64,000 bases of DNA, taken from NCBI GenBank assembly GCA_036787835.1, contig DAIQON010000001.1:1-64000 (forward strand). The letters run 5' to 3'. Shown in pieces: positions 52,130 to 60,666 of this stretch. Each line of letters begins with the position of its first letter. The stretch's first letter is position 1. The notes beneath the pieces are model-generated. The model ran no database searches, was not told where the DNA came from, and saw nothing but the letters and a program-made list of their open reading frames with translations. The translations under genes and the position numbers were made by a program. The stretch is from DAIQON01 sp036787835 (GTDB lineage Bacteria > Patescibacteriota > Saccharimonadia > Saccharimonadales > UBA4665).

Positions 52130-52354
52130 ATGGTCAAGAAATATGAGATTAGCGATAAAGACATTAAGGTAGCGTTACGCTTCTTGAAGTTTAACGATCC
52201 AGAAAATGCTACCCGTGATCAAGCTATAGCACTACTTGAAGACTTACAATCGGGCTTTCATGGAATGGCACACTATAATCCTGAACTACTTTTGAAGCTA
52301 CAACAAGAGATCGATAGCAAGAAGCCCCAGGAAGATAGTTCAGCCACCAATTAA
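52130..52354 (+). CDS. Small helical protein
   Basis: A 74-residue charged protein, predicted mostly helical, with a good SD (AAGGAG) and 17 bases after the PLD gene, so probably in the same operon. No family recognised. The end overlaps the convergent HTH gene by 15 bases. Confidence 0.6.
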   Translation: MVKKYEISDKDIKVALRFLKFNDPENATRDQAIALLEDLQSGFHGMAHYNPELLLKLQQEIDSKKPQEDSSATN

Positions 52355-52552
52355 ATCACTAAGCGTGACATCTAAAGCTTTAGCTAGTTTTCTTAGTGTA
52401 GGAGTGGTGGCAGTATGTTCTCCACGTTCTAATCTAGCTATAGTATTTGCTGGTACACCCGACTTGTCATGCAAAGCCTCTTGGCTTAGGCCTAGTGTCT
52501 TACGATATTTAACTATACGCTTACCAGTTTCTTTATTAGCTTGATCTGTCAT
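52340..52552 (-). CDS. XRE-family HTH regulator
   Basis: A 70-residue Cro/CI-type DNA-binding domain (GKRIVKYRKTLGLSQEALHD, NTIARLERGEHTATTPTL). It resembles the truncated HTH gene at 63305-63472, with which it shares TGKRI-KYRK-LGLSQ and NTIARL. It lies downstream of the reverse transcriptase gene on the same strand. Confidence 0.85.
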   Translation of the reverse strand: MTDQANKETGKRIVKYRKTLGLSQEALHDKSGVPANTIARLERGEHTATTPTLRKLAKALDVTLSDLIGG

Positions 52553-52654
52553 ATTGGATGTATTTTATCATAATACAGACTGTTTACATCTGTGAAATCA
52601 AATACAATTCGAGTCCCTCCTGATCCTCCAGTTTTCAGAAGCGGACTCTAAAAC

Positions 52655-53650
52655 CTATTTTTCTATATAGTTTTTATAAATTAAAGTAGACTTACGACTA
52701 CGCTTCAACTGTTGATCCTTTTTATGAGAAGCTTTGTACTGCTGGGTCTTGTTGGCTAATTTCCATCTGGTTTTAGAACCAAGACCTACAGAATCTCTAT
52801 TCATTTGCAGGCCTAAGTGTTCGAAACACCACTTACCAAGATATTTACCTTCGATATTGTATGTATCACCAGAGTGGTAGATTATTCTGGTCTTAGCCTC
52901 ATTGAGAGGGAGCTTCTGATTTCTATCACCTTCTAAAATAGCTTTGATCTTCGGGTAAAGCTTCATCATGTCTTCTTTGGTTGCTCTACTGGCTGTGATG
53001 CCAATATCATCAACATAGATAGCTATACGCGGATCTTTGCCCTTAAGTTCTTTTTTTACCAAGCGCTCTAGCTTCAAGAATGTATCTATGTTGCACCAAA
53101 CAGCAAGTCTCGATGACGTAGAAAAGCCACGACCAATAGTTTTATAGTTAGCGGGGCTATCTTTCGGGCCGTATGGTACACAACAAAGCTCGGCTAAAAT
53201 CCTAGCTCCTTTATCACTACATCCAGTCTTATCTAGAAAGAAGTGATAGACACGCTCATAGTGCATCTGCTCAAAAAACTTCGCAACATCCAGTTTAAGC
53301 AATATACGTTTACGCCTTTTACCTAAAAGATGTTTTACCGCTGCCTTATGGTCTAGACCACCTATACCTCCAAATATAAAATCAGGTACTAAGTAGTCGT
53401 TGGGTCTAAGAATTCTTTCATTAATCGCCTTGAGTAATATGCCTAATTTTGTTCCCTTAGCATTACGAACCCACTTACCCTTCTCGGGCTGGGACATAGT
53501 GGGGTGGTCATGCCAGTACTTATCGAAGTTTGCCTGGACGTCATTGATAAGCCTTAAGGCTTCTGTATAGGGAAATCTTCGACTACTAATATGTTTAGCA
53601 AACTCATTCTTGCTTTGAATATGAATTTTAGGATATCTGCTTGTTGTCAT
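52655..53650 (-). CDS. Reverse transcriptase of uncertain class (retron-like context)
   Basis: A 331-residue RNA-directed DNA polymerase. Motif A is LKLDVAKFF (Asp121), motif B region GRGFSTSSRLAVWC (about 174-187) replaces the usual PQG, and the catalytic YVDD is at 212-215, followed by the KLPLNEAKTRI motif D region. No maturase or endonuclease domain follows, so it is not a group II intron enzyme. The NAxxH and VTG signatures of typical retron enzymes are not evident. It overlaps the XRE gene upstream by 23 bases, and the operon leader at 54220-54490 is strongly structured. Confidence 0.85.
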   Translation of the reverse strand: MTTSRYPKIHIQSKNEFAKHISSRRFPYTEALRLINDVQANFDKYWHDHPTMSQPEKGKWVRNAKGTKLGILLKAINERILRPNDYLVPDFIFGGIGGLDHKAAVKHLLGKRRKRILLKLDVAKFFEQMHYERVYHFFLDKTGCSDKGARILAELCCVPYGPKDSPANYKTIGRGFSTSSRLAVWCNIDTFLKLERLVKKELKGKDPRIAIYVDDIGITASRATKEDMMKLYPKIKAILEGDRNQKLPLNEAKTRIIYHSGDTYNIEGKYLGKWCFEHLGLQMNRDSVGLGSKTRWKLANKTQQYKASHKKDQQLKRSRKSTLIYKNYIEK

Positions 53651-53969
53651 ATTTTTTTCTTAGCAACTTAGCTTTATCTTTAATTAAGTGATCTTGAAGT
53701 TTTGAGCCAAGTGATAAAAATTGTTTCTCTACTTTAGATAAATCTTTTTCTCTACTAAGATCTGAGCCATAAATGAATGGAGTGATTGAAGCTGGGTGCA
53801 CTTCTAAGCCATTAGCGATCTTTTGGAGCAGCTTTTTAGACACCTGCTTCTGATTGCTCTCAACCATAGCAATAAGGACAGGTGAAGCGTCAATAGACTT
53901 AGCAAATTCAGCCTGAGTTAGACCGGCCTCGCTTCTGATCTTCTTAATAAGTATTGGAAGTGTATACAT
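53628..53969 (-). CDS. XRE regulator linked to the reverse transcriptase
   Basis: A 113-residue protein with an N-terminal helix-turn-helix (IRSEAGLTQAEFAKSIDASP, MVESNQKQVS) and a C-terminal helical extension of about 40 residues. Overlap of 23 bases with the reverse transcriptase gene implies translational coupling. HTH partners occur in some retron types and could act as regulator, effector or antitoxin. Confidence 0.85.
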   Translation of the reverse strand: MYTLPILIKKIRSEAGLTQAEFAKSIDASPVLIAMVESNQKQVSKKLLQKIANGLEVHPASITPFIYGSDLSREKDLSKVEKQFLSLGSKLQDHLIKDKAKLLRKKYDNKQIS

Positions 53970-53982
53970 AGCTTAAAAACGA

Positions 53983-54162
53983 CTACAAGCCGGTTACTGC
54001 CTGATCAGGTCGTGGAGTATACAAACTATTTGGTAGATAATTTTCACTATCTGCAAAATACCCTGTAGTACCCTCGTAATCCTGGCCATTATTGGCTCTC
54101 CCCGGCTTGCCATACGGATACCACAATTCAGTGTACTTAGAGCTAAAACGTACTTCCACCAT
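53983..54162 (-). CDS. Small protein upstream of the XRE-RT pair
   Basis: 59 residues from ATG 54162, which has AAGGAGG 5 bases upstream, the best SD of the locus. Rich in Tyr, Pro and Gly (YTELWYPYGKPG, GTTGYFADSENYLPNS). No family recognised. It is the first gene after the structured leader. Confidence 0.6.
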   Translation of the reverse strand: MVEVRFSSKYTELWYPYGKPGRANNGQDYEGTTGYFADSENYLPNSLYTPRPDQAVTGL

Positions 54163-54219
54163 GGTGGCCTCCTTATATAACAAGACTGGCTGACTAATTA
54201 ATGTTAATGAAGTAGGACG

Positions 54220-54490
54220 ATCTTTCTCCCGTGGCTATCATATATATCGATCAGGTAAGGTATCCGGTAATATCTTCTTCGTGTAAGTTAAAAAAACTGA
54301 TAGCCACGGTTCAGATAGTCCTCAGCATGATGAAGCAAGCAGTAGAATAGCGCGACTTGATCGCGCGCGACCCTAGCTAGATAGCTTGATAGAAAGCTAG
54401 CCAGACTAAGCGCGCCTGTTGCTAATCCCCGTTGTCCATCACCTCTCCGTTTAGTTGGAGGGTTCAGATGTAAAAATAAATGTACATCTC
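54220..54490 (-). ncRNA. Highly structured leader or RNA of the reverse-transcriptase locus
   Basis: A perfect 12-bp inverted repeat CCGTGGCTATCA/TGATAGCCACGG (54229-54240, 54298-54309) encloses 57 bases. Beside it are GCGCGA/TCGCGC (54350-54355, 54361-54366), CTAGCT/AGCTAG (54373-54378, 54395-54400), an outer GCGCG/CGCGC pairing with 54410-54415, a CCTCTCC/GGAGG hairpin (54443-54461) and GATGTA/TACATC (54467-54472, 54483-54488). It lies downstream of a consensus promoter and upstream of the small ORF, XRE and RT genes. An msr-msd-like template RNA is an attractive reading but is not shown. Confidence 0.55.
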
Positions 54491-54550
54491 AATATGTCGA
54501 ATTGATAGCGTTGTTTCTGAATTGATTTTTAAAGTGCCAATCTAGATATT

Positions 54551-54580
54551 AGTATATACAAAACGTATAAGTATTGTCAA
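54551..54580 (-). promoter_or_regulatory. Promoter of the reverse-transcriptase locus
   Basis: TTGACA (54580-54575), 18-base spacer, TATACT (54556-54551). The spacer holds an imperfect dyad TATACG/TGTATA that could be an operator for the XRE protein. Transcript start near 54545. Confidence 0.7.
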
Positions 54581-54763
54581 GGCTTTTTTTAGCCTTCATG
54601 CCATATCGGGACACTACCAAACTGTCTGTTGATCAAGTAATTAGTGGAGTAGAACAGTAGACGCAAACTACCACTGTGGATCTTCACAGAATTTGCCATC
54701 AGCAATAAAATGTTGCTTTCTTAGTTTATTTCCTTTACCATACCATCAGTAACACCTTTAACA
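54581..54763. other. Non-coding gap before the split ATPase genes
   Basis: No gene seen. AT-rich, with a run of seven A/T bases next to the RT-locus promoter. Confidence 0.5.
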
Positions 54764-55840
54764 GTGGTGGGCACGGGAGTACCGATGTTTGCTACTGTAA
54801 CTAATCACCCAAACTTTATACAGCACTATTTCCTAGGTACTTCACGGCTATCAGAAATCTTTAATATCCCTCTAATTGTTATTGGTGGATCATTACTTGT
54901 TTACTTTATCTTCATACCTATCGCTAGAGTAGTACTAGATGTTCTGGACTTTCGTAGGTTAAGGGATCGTAAGCTGGTGTTTTTAGAGTTAACACCACCA
55001 AGCTACGCTACTAAATCACCACTAGCTACAACCCAGTTACTTGATACTATTCATGGCTTACTTAACGGTCTGACGCATACGGAACACTTATTAAACCGGA
55101 AACATGTATTGCCGTTGGAAATATTTGGTAGTCGAGAGACTGGTATTCGCTTTATAGCAGTCCTTGATCCAGGAGACGTAGGGCCCTTTCAGCAGCTAGT
55201 CATCTCCTATTTGCCACATATCCAGTTTCGGGAGGTTAAGGACTACATTACACCAGAGCTCAATGGGCAGGATTCCCGGATACTAGAGTTCGTCCAAAGT
55301 AACCACTTTGCCTATAGGATGGCCAAGCATGAGAACCTAGCCGAGCATGATCCAATGGACTATATTACTCGGGCAATGGCGAAATTAGAAAGCGGCGAGT
55401 TATCTGCCATTCAGCTTGTCTTGTCTCCAGCTTCTAGAAGAGCAGCTAATAAGATTCGTAGCCAGCTACTACACGGGAAAGATAAAGGCTTAAACCGTGA
55501 ATGGTGGCATTATCCGTTTATTATCCTATGGTGGGTGGTTAAAGCAGTTTTTGCCGTTTTACGCGCCATCTTAGAATTGATAGGTGACGAAGTGTCTGGA
55601 GTCAGGGCACCAAGGTACAATTCAGATCAAAGCCATATGTATAACCAATATGGTCAACAGCCAGTCAGCCCTATAAACGCACCTGTTATGGACACTACTA
55701 ATGCCAAGCTAGCTGAACAGCTATTTAGTGTAGACATTAGGGCCCTTACTGTTGGGCCAGACTGTGCTACCAGAGCCCAAGGACTAGCCAATGCCCTATA
55801 TATGTTCCCCGAGTACCAGGTTACCAAGGGTTACACTTGA
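54764..55840 (+). CDS. Membrane subunit matching the N-domain of the conjugation-type ATPase
   Basis: A 358-residue protein (start GTG 54764; ATG 54785 is the alternative). One membrane helix (about 35-57) is followed by two domains that align in order with residues 40-320 of the 11695-14748 protein: RKLVFLELTPPS versus LKIVPLFIHLPPPS, then HVLPLEIFGSRETGIRFIAV versus RHFAFEIIGAQGFVYFYAAV. So the single chromosomal protein is here split into two. Its stop overlaps the start of the ATPase gene. It belongs to a transfer or secretion apparatus of type IV kind. Confidence 0.75.
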   Translation: MVGTGVPMFATVTNHPNFIQHYFLGTSRLSEIFNIPLIVIGGSLLVYFIFIPIARVVLDVLDFRRLRDRKLVFLELTPPSYATKSPLATTQLLDTIHGLLNGLTHTEHLLNRKHVLPLEIFGSRETGIRFIAVLDPGDVGPFQQLVISYLPHIQFREVKDYITPELNGQDSRILEFVQSNHFAYRMAKHENLAEHDPMDYITRAMAKLESGELSAIQLVLSPASRRAANKIRSQLLHGKDKGLNREWWHYPFIILWWVVKAVFAVLRAILELIGDEVSGVRAPRYNSDQSHMYNQYGQQPVSPINAPVMDTTNAKLAEQLFSVDIRALTVGPDCATRAQGLANALYMFPEYQVTKGYT

Positions 55841-57441
55841 GGAACGCTCGATTATTTAAACAGCGCCGAGAACAACACAAGCTAGAATCGTTCCATAAAC
55901 GTTTACCATCAATGTTTACCCACAACTCTTCGATCCTGGGAGCATCTGAAGTAGCAGCTCTGTATCACTTTCCGTACGGAGAACATATTCAGTCTGAGGA
56001 TATGGTTAAATCGCTATCCCAAACCTTGTCAGCTCCACTCTCTATGAAAGTGCATAGTGATGCAGCAGACTACGATGTTATGTTAGGCATGAATAAGCAC
56101 CATGGGAGTAATACAGTTATTGGCTTAACAGCTAAAGAACGAGAGAAACATGTCTACTTAATTGGTGGCACCGGTAATGGTAAAACCACTATGCTAGAAT
56201 ATGCACTTTTGCAGGACATTAATGTTGGCAATCGCGTAGCTTTTATCGATCCGCACGGCGATGCGGCTCAGAAGCTACTTAAATATATTCCTAAGTCTCG
56301 GATTAATGACGTAGTCTATCTAAATCCTCGGGATATTAAGCACCCGATTGGTCTTAATCTGCTGGAATTACCAGAAGGACTTGATGAAGATGAGCTTCTT
56401 GTAGAAAAAGAGCGAGTAACTGAAGCCGTGGTGTCAGTACTTAGAAAAGTCTTTGCTGATGATGATGCTAATGCCCACCGTATTGAGTCTATGCTTAGAA
56501 ATACTATCCGTACGGCTTTTACAACTGAACAACCAACCCTATTTACATGCCTAGAATTAATACGTAACACTGAGTATCGAAATAAGGTGGTTGCTAAACT
56601 GACTGATTCACACTTAAAAGACTTTTGGCGAGAAGAGTTTGGCAAAGCTGGGGGCATGCAACGAGTTAGTATGAGTAAAGGTTTAACTAGTAGATTAGAT
56701 AGGTTTGATCATTCTGAGTTTGTATCCCGTATGATGAGTCAAAAGAAGTCTACCATTAGCTTTGAAGATATTATTGATTCCGGAAAGATACTTATCTGTA
56801 ACTTTTCTACTAACATGGGTGAAGATACTTCTGCCTTATTCGGAACAACGGTACTGGCTAAGCTAAAGATTGCGGCAGAGCGACGGAGCGAACAACCGGA
56901 AGCTGAACGAAAACCGTTTTATGTTTACGTTGATGAATTCCAGAACTTTGCTACTACACCATTTGTGAAGATGTTATCTGCTAGCCGAAAGTATAAGCTA
57001 TTTCTAACTATTGCTGAGCAATCTACCAACCAACAGGAAGAACAGAGACTGACTGAAGCCATCTTAGCCAATGTTAGTACAATCGTTTGTTTCGGTTTGG
57101 GTAGTACAGCCGATGAACGTTTACTGCTTGGCCGGTTTGAACCGTGGTTAGAGCGAGGCAAACTAGTTAACCAACCAGCTTATAGCTTTTATGCACGAGT
57201 TAAGGCAGAGGAGCCAATGGAACCAGTATCTGGTGAAACTATTGTGCTGCCGTCAGAGCAAGCTAGTGAAGATCGGGCTGAGGCAGTCATCAAAGCATCG
57301 AGGGATAACTTTGCGGTGGAGTGGAATAGCATAAAAGGGAGTAGGGCTAAAAGCACCCCTAAGGAGCCTCCTGAAGAGAAAATGGATGATAAAGCCGAAG
57401 ATCCTGACTTTAGCCCTCAAACTGATCCACTAGATGCTTGA
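55837..57441 (+). CDS. VirD4/TraG-VirB4-like ATPase, motor half of the split pair
   Basis: A 534-residue cytoplasmic ATPase. Walker A GGTGNGKT (110-117), FIDPHGD, Walker B YVYVDEFQNFA and the IAEQSTNQ segment match the motor domain of the 1017-residue chromosomal paralogue, without its Pro/Gln-rich tail. The start is TTG 55837, overlapping the TGA of the membrane gene (TTGA), so the two are translationally coupled. The C-terminal 50 residues are charged. Likely a coupling protein of a mobile element. Confidence 0.85.
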   Translation: MRNARLFKQRREQHKLESFHKRLPSMFTHNSSILGASEVAALYHFPYGEHIQSEDMVKSLSQTLSAPLSMKVHSDAADYDVMLGMNKHHGSNTVIGLTAKEREKHVYLIGGTGNGKTTMLEYALLQDINVGNRVAFIDPHGDAAQKLLKYIPKSRINDVVYLNPRDIKHPIGLNLLELPEGLDEDELLVEKERVTEAVVSVLRKVFADDDANAHRIESMLRNTIRTAFTTEQPTLFTCLELIRNTEYRNKVVAKLTDSHLKDFWREEFGKAGGMQRVSMSKGLTSRLDRFDHSEFVSRMMSQKKSTISFEDIIDSGKILICNFSTNMGEDTSALFGTTVLAKLKIAAERRSEQPEAERKPFYVYVDEFQNFATTPFVKMLSASRKYKLFLTIAEQSTNQQEEQRLTEAILANVSTIVCFGLGSTADERLLLGRFEPWLERGKLVNQPAYSFYARVKAEEPMEPVSGETIVLPSEQASEDRAEAVIKASRDNFAVEWNSIKGSRAKSTPKEPPEEKMDDKAEDPDFSPQTDPLDA

Positions 57442-57666
57442 TCTTGATACGATACAGGGATTAGGTATGTATACTAACGGTTTAGAAGGGCTTGTGTTTG
57501 CTTGCGAGGAGACATGAGTCTTTCTTTTGTTTATAAATAGTCGTCGATCGTCTCGAGCTATATCAATAAGGTATGGCTCACCAACCAGACCATCCGCCTC
57601 ACGTTCTCGGTAGACAGTAAGCACTTCGGTGCTACTTCGAAAGTCTTGAGGTAATTCATGGCTCAT
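57430..57666 (-). CDS. Unknown small protein
   Basis: A 78-residue frame with balanced composition (STEVLTVYREREADGLVGEP) on the strand opposite the ATPase, overlapping its last 12 bases. TATTAT lies 7 bases before the ATG, suggesting a leaderless mRNA. No family recognised. Confidence 0.45.
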   Translation of the reverse strand: MSHELPQDFRSSTEVLTVYREREADGLVGEPYLIDIARDDRRLFINKRKTHVSSQANTSPSKPLVYIPNPCIVSRSSI

Positions 57667-57748
57667 AACCTAATAATAGACCTCTCAAGGTTCACCGTTA
57701 CTGCCATATCTGTACTAGACTTAATGACCAGAGTGCTACAATTATTTG

Positions 57749-58411
57749 GTGAGATTTATCATAAAACCTGACGACGATACTTTAGAAATGCTTTTACAGA
57801 CCGAGAACTACAAAAGGCTTTGGAAGCAAAACAGTAGGAAAATATTAAAAGCATTTAGGGTAATTACGGGGCTAGACTTTCAGCAGAAAGTTATCTCTGC
57901 AAGGATATTTAACGGTGGCCAGAGTACGGCTGGTTCCTTCCATTATGCTATGAAGCTTAGAGCTCTGGTAAATGAAACAGCATCAGACAGTAAACTAATC
58001 CTGCTTGTTCATGAACTGTCTCACAGGTTACTCGGTGGGAATGGGCTAGGAGTTGTCAACCTGGGCTTAATAGCAGACCGAGAAGAGTCTGATAGTGATA
58101 AAGGCAATGAGATGGAGCATCGTCATACATATTTATTTGAATATGACGTAGTTAAACTAGCTTTGGGAGAGGAAATGGCTGAAGCTTGTATAAAATTTGA
58201 GGAAAAAGAAGGTGACGATATTAATGACGGTTCTCATCAACGAGCTTGGAAATGGGCTATGGGTATGACCTTCGAGGAACGTCAAAGAGCGATCAAAATG
58301 CTCACTACTAAAGCCGTGCTTAGAGATAAGTGGGCAGACTTTGAAGACAAAGAGATAGTACGAGCAGATCCTACTACTTGGTTTAAGGGGCTTATCTCAG
58401 GACAGTCCTGA
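57749..58411 (+). CDS. Putative zinc metallopeptidase (HExxH)
   Basis: About 220 residues from GTG 57749. VHELSHR (about 89-95) is an HExxH zinc site and DREESDSD (about 112-119) may hold further ligands; FEYDVVKLALGEEMAEA follows. No signal peptide. TACAAT ends 6 bases before the GTG with an extended -10, so the mRNA may be leaderless. Target unknown; genes with similar sites occur at 40694 and 61690. Confidence 0.65.
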   Translation: MRFIIKPDDDTLEMLLQTENYKRLWKQNSRKILKAFRVITGLDFQQKVISARIFNGGQSTAGSFHYAMKLRALVNETASDSKLILLVHELSHRLLGGNGLGVVNLGLIADREESDSDKGNEMEHRHTYLFEYDVVKLALGEEMAEACIKFEEKEGDDINDGSHQRAWKWAMGMTFEERQRAIKMLTTKAVLRDKWADFEDKEIVRADPTTWFKGLISGQS

Positions 58412-58492
58412 CATTGTTCAGCACACCTCAACACGTATTTCTATGTAATACAAACTCGTGTAACACAATTAAAGGAGTGTTATGATTTAGGG

Positions 58493-59014
58493 ATGCAATA
58501 TGTCTATCATGGTGTTCCGGAAGAGATGAAAGGCAATAATCTAGTGCCTCTTAACCAGATGCAGACATCACATCCCGAACTTTACAAAAAGTACCGACAA
58601 AAATATGAAGGCAGAGAAGCTGTAATGCAGAAAAAAATCCCTTTACTGAATTGCCTGTGGAATGATGTCATCCAATTTATGCCAGTACATCCTCGTAAAG
58701 TATTTGAGCTTCAAAAGAAATTAGGTCTCATTACTGAAGTCCCGCCATATAAATTCTTTGAAATTGATATATCAGTATTTAATATCGATAAGATGGTTGT
58801 CTACTTTAAGACTGCGATTGGAGAACAAAATGTAGAGGTCAAGTGGTTTCGCGATGTCAATCTGGCAGATATTCAGGAAGTTCCTAAGGCTACTTTCGAC
58901 TACTACACATCTCTTGTTGGCACTGGAGAATTACCGTTTAATTACCAGTTTATTCCACACGTTCTTTATATGGGGACTGTCGAGACCTCTAAGTTGCCAA
59001 TTATTACGATCTAG
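58493..59014 (+). CDS. Unknown protein
   Basis: A 173-residue soluble protein with no recognised motif. TATGAT with an extended TG ends 6-7 bases before the ATG, so the mRNA is probably leaderless. An AAGGAG lies upstream of the -10 and would not be transcribed. Confidence 0.6.
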   Translation: MQYVYHGVPEEMKGNNLVPLNQMQTSHPELYKKYRQKYEGREAVMQKKIPLLNCLWNDVIQFMPVHPRKVFELQKKLGLITEVPPYKFFEIDISVFNIDKMVVYFKTAIGEQNVEVKWFRDVNLADIQEVPKATFDYYTSLVGTGELPFNYQFIPHVLYMGTVETSKLPIITI

Positions 59015-59097
59015 CTAACCATTAAAGAAACATCCGCATAATTATTTATGAATAAGTATATGGACGGTGATTGTGGGCATTGCCGGAACTAAGCTCT

Positions 59098-59700
59098 CTA
59101 ATAATAGGCCCATTCTGTCATATGAGGCGACAAACCAATTATTGCAGGCAGTTCTTTTGATGTAGTTTGCTTTCCCACATAACAATAAGCAATGCTACGG
59201 GAGTGTCCCTCAACCAATACTTTTTTACCCTCAATATTTTGGCCAACGAGAATAATTGGCGGTAAGGCTACGCCTGCCTCAATCTTTGTTGCAATTTGAT
59301 TTATTACGTCGGGGTCAACATTTTTGACGAGAAGACCCTTTTTTAACTTCGACACGGTTTTGGGGAGTAACCTTTCGTTGTTGGTCATAGAAGGATAGCT
59401 TTTAAGACGAAGGACTTTCAGGAGTTCTACTTGTGAAAGATTAGACAGGAACCAATTTGTGTTATTGGGGAAGTTTGTAAATAGTCCCTCGTCGGGCCAT
59501 CCTCTACACAGACCTAATACTTTAGCTCTCTTTTTATTGTCTTTGTAGTTGGAGTAATCAGGTTTTTCAATCAATGTTTCATCATAACCAAGCATCTTGA
59601 GTGCCTTCAGGCTTCCTGCTCGAAAACGAGAAGAATGCAACTCTGCGGACAAAAACACTCCGATCACCTCTTCGACAGCCATTTCTCGGATAATATTCAT
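59098..59700 (-). CDS. ParB/Srx-fold-like protein
   Basis: A 200-residue protein. The C-terminal half has the ParB N-domain pattern: ALPPIILVGQNIEGKKVLVE then GHSRSIAYCYV (the GHxR box, about 165-175) and LPAIIGLS. The first half is unrecognised and helical. ParB-fold proteins bind CTP and act in partition, but related ones are nucleases or regulators; with only the core domain the role is open. Confidence 0.65.
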   Translation of the reverse strand: MNIIREMAVEEVIGVFLSAELHSSRFRAGSLKALKMLGYDETLIEKPDYSNYKDNKKRAKVLGLCRGWPDEGLFTNFPNNTNWFLSNLSQVELLKVLRLKSYPSMTNNERLLPKTVSKLKKGLLVKNVDPDVINQIATKIEAGVALPPIILVGQNIEGKKVLVEGHSRSIAYCYVGKQTTSKELPAIIGLSPHMTEWAYY

Positions 59701-59782
59701 GGCTTAACTATAACAAAAATCAGCTTGGGAGTCTGAGACTTAGAAATCTCTGTAAGAGACAGAGCGGGATGGATAATATCAC

Positions 59783-60346
59783 CTACCTATTGTCTGATTG
59801 GGGAGTACCACGTGTTCTCAAAGTACCACTTGAAGTAACTACTTCGTTACGGCCAGGAACCATCAGCCCCTCAACCATGTGGCCATCAACCAAAATTTGG
59901 TGACCAAATTTTCTGGTTCTTTCTTCCTCTCGTGATGGATCCTTTTCTCGATGCTCAAAGGCTATCATTGGCTTATTCTCCTTGACCGCACCAAATAGCT
60001 TTAGAAGCGCATATTCGGGAGTTTGTCTTGGTTCTTCAAATCTTGGAGTACCTTCATCGTCTGGAGTACTATTAACTTCCCTAGCAGTATTCACAGTTTG
60101 TATAAGATTAGCAACCGTAGGATCTTCACTGGCTACCGTGGTTAACCTATCAAGAGCATCGTATAAGGAAGCAGTAGTAACAGTACCCTTAATCGTCCCG
60201 TCTGTATCCCGAATACCATTTCCCCCCATAACACCTTCCTCGGTATTAAAGTCAATAATCATCTTTGAGGCGTTAGACCTAAATCCTTCTATAGCCTCGA
60301 TGTTCGGGCTTAGTGCTTCTGGTGTTATGGCTTCGTTACTTGACAT
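59783..60346 (-). CDS. Unknown protein with an array-type promoter
   Basis: A 187-residue soluble, acidic protein. Gly-rich first third (EEGVMGGNGIRDTDG), no recognised domain. Its promoter at 60393-60421 belongs to the array family of 36-44 kb, linking the two regions. Confidence 0.6.
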   Translation of the reverse strand: MSSNEAITPEALSPNIEAIEGFRSNASKMIIDFNTEEGVMGGNGIRDTDGTIKGTVTTASLYDALDRLTTVASEDPTVANLIQTVNTAREVNSTPDDEGTPRFEEPRQTPEYALLKLFGAVKENKPMIAFEHREKDPSREEERTRKFGHQILVDGHMVEGLMVPGRNEVVTSSGTLRTRGTPQSDNR

Positions 60347-60392
60347 TATCTTTCCTTATTTCTATGTTTTTATCTTAAAAACTAACATTATC

Positions 60393-60421
60393 ATATTAGC
60401 ATAAGGTTGATGTTATGTCAA
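60393..60421 (-). promoter_or_regulatory. Array-type promoter
   Basis: TTGACA (60421-60416), 17-base spacer TAACATCAACCTTATGC, TAATAT (60398-60393). Confidence 0.75.
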
Positions 60422-60631
60422 TAACTCCGTCTGCTAGTGTATAAGTGTTTCTGGATTACTAGGTGAAGCACCGCTTATAGCCTTACCCTGTTCTTGTACT
60501 CTCCAATAATTACAACTTGCTTAGTCGATAGACGGCAGCTACCGAGGTTATAGCGAAGTTATGTTCAGGCTCTAGGGTTGTGCACTGTCTCTTGGCTTTA
60601 AGCCACGTTACGATCCTAACGAAGAGCACAT
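60422..60631. other. Non-coding gap
   Basis: No gene, tRNA or convincing structure seen between the divergent promoters at 60393-60421 and 60632-60660. Confidence 0.5.
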
Positions 60632-60660
60632 TTGGCTACCCTAAAACTAACTGCTACCAT
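60632..60660 (+). promoter_or_regulatory. higB promoter, leaderless
   Basis: TTGGCT (60632-60637), 17-base spacer ending TGC, TACCAT (60655-60660). The ATG at 60667 is the expected +1. Confidence 0.6.
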
Positions 60661-60666
60661 AAATAT

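Noticed and set aside
52655..53650. Group II intron reverse transcriptase
   Set aside because: The protein ends after the thumb region with no maturase or HNH domain, and no domain V hairpin was seen downstream.
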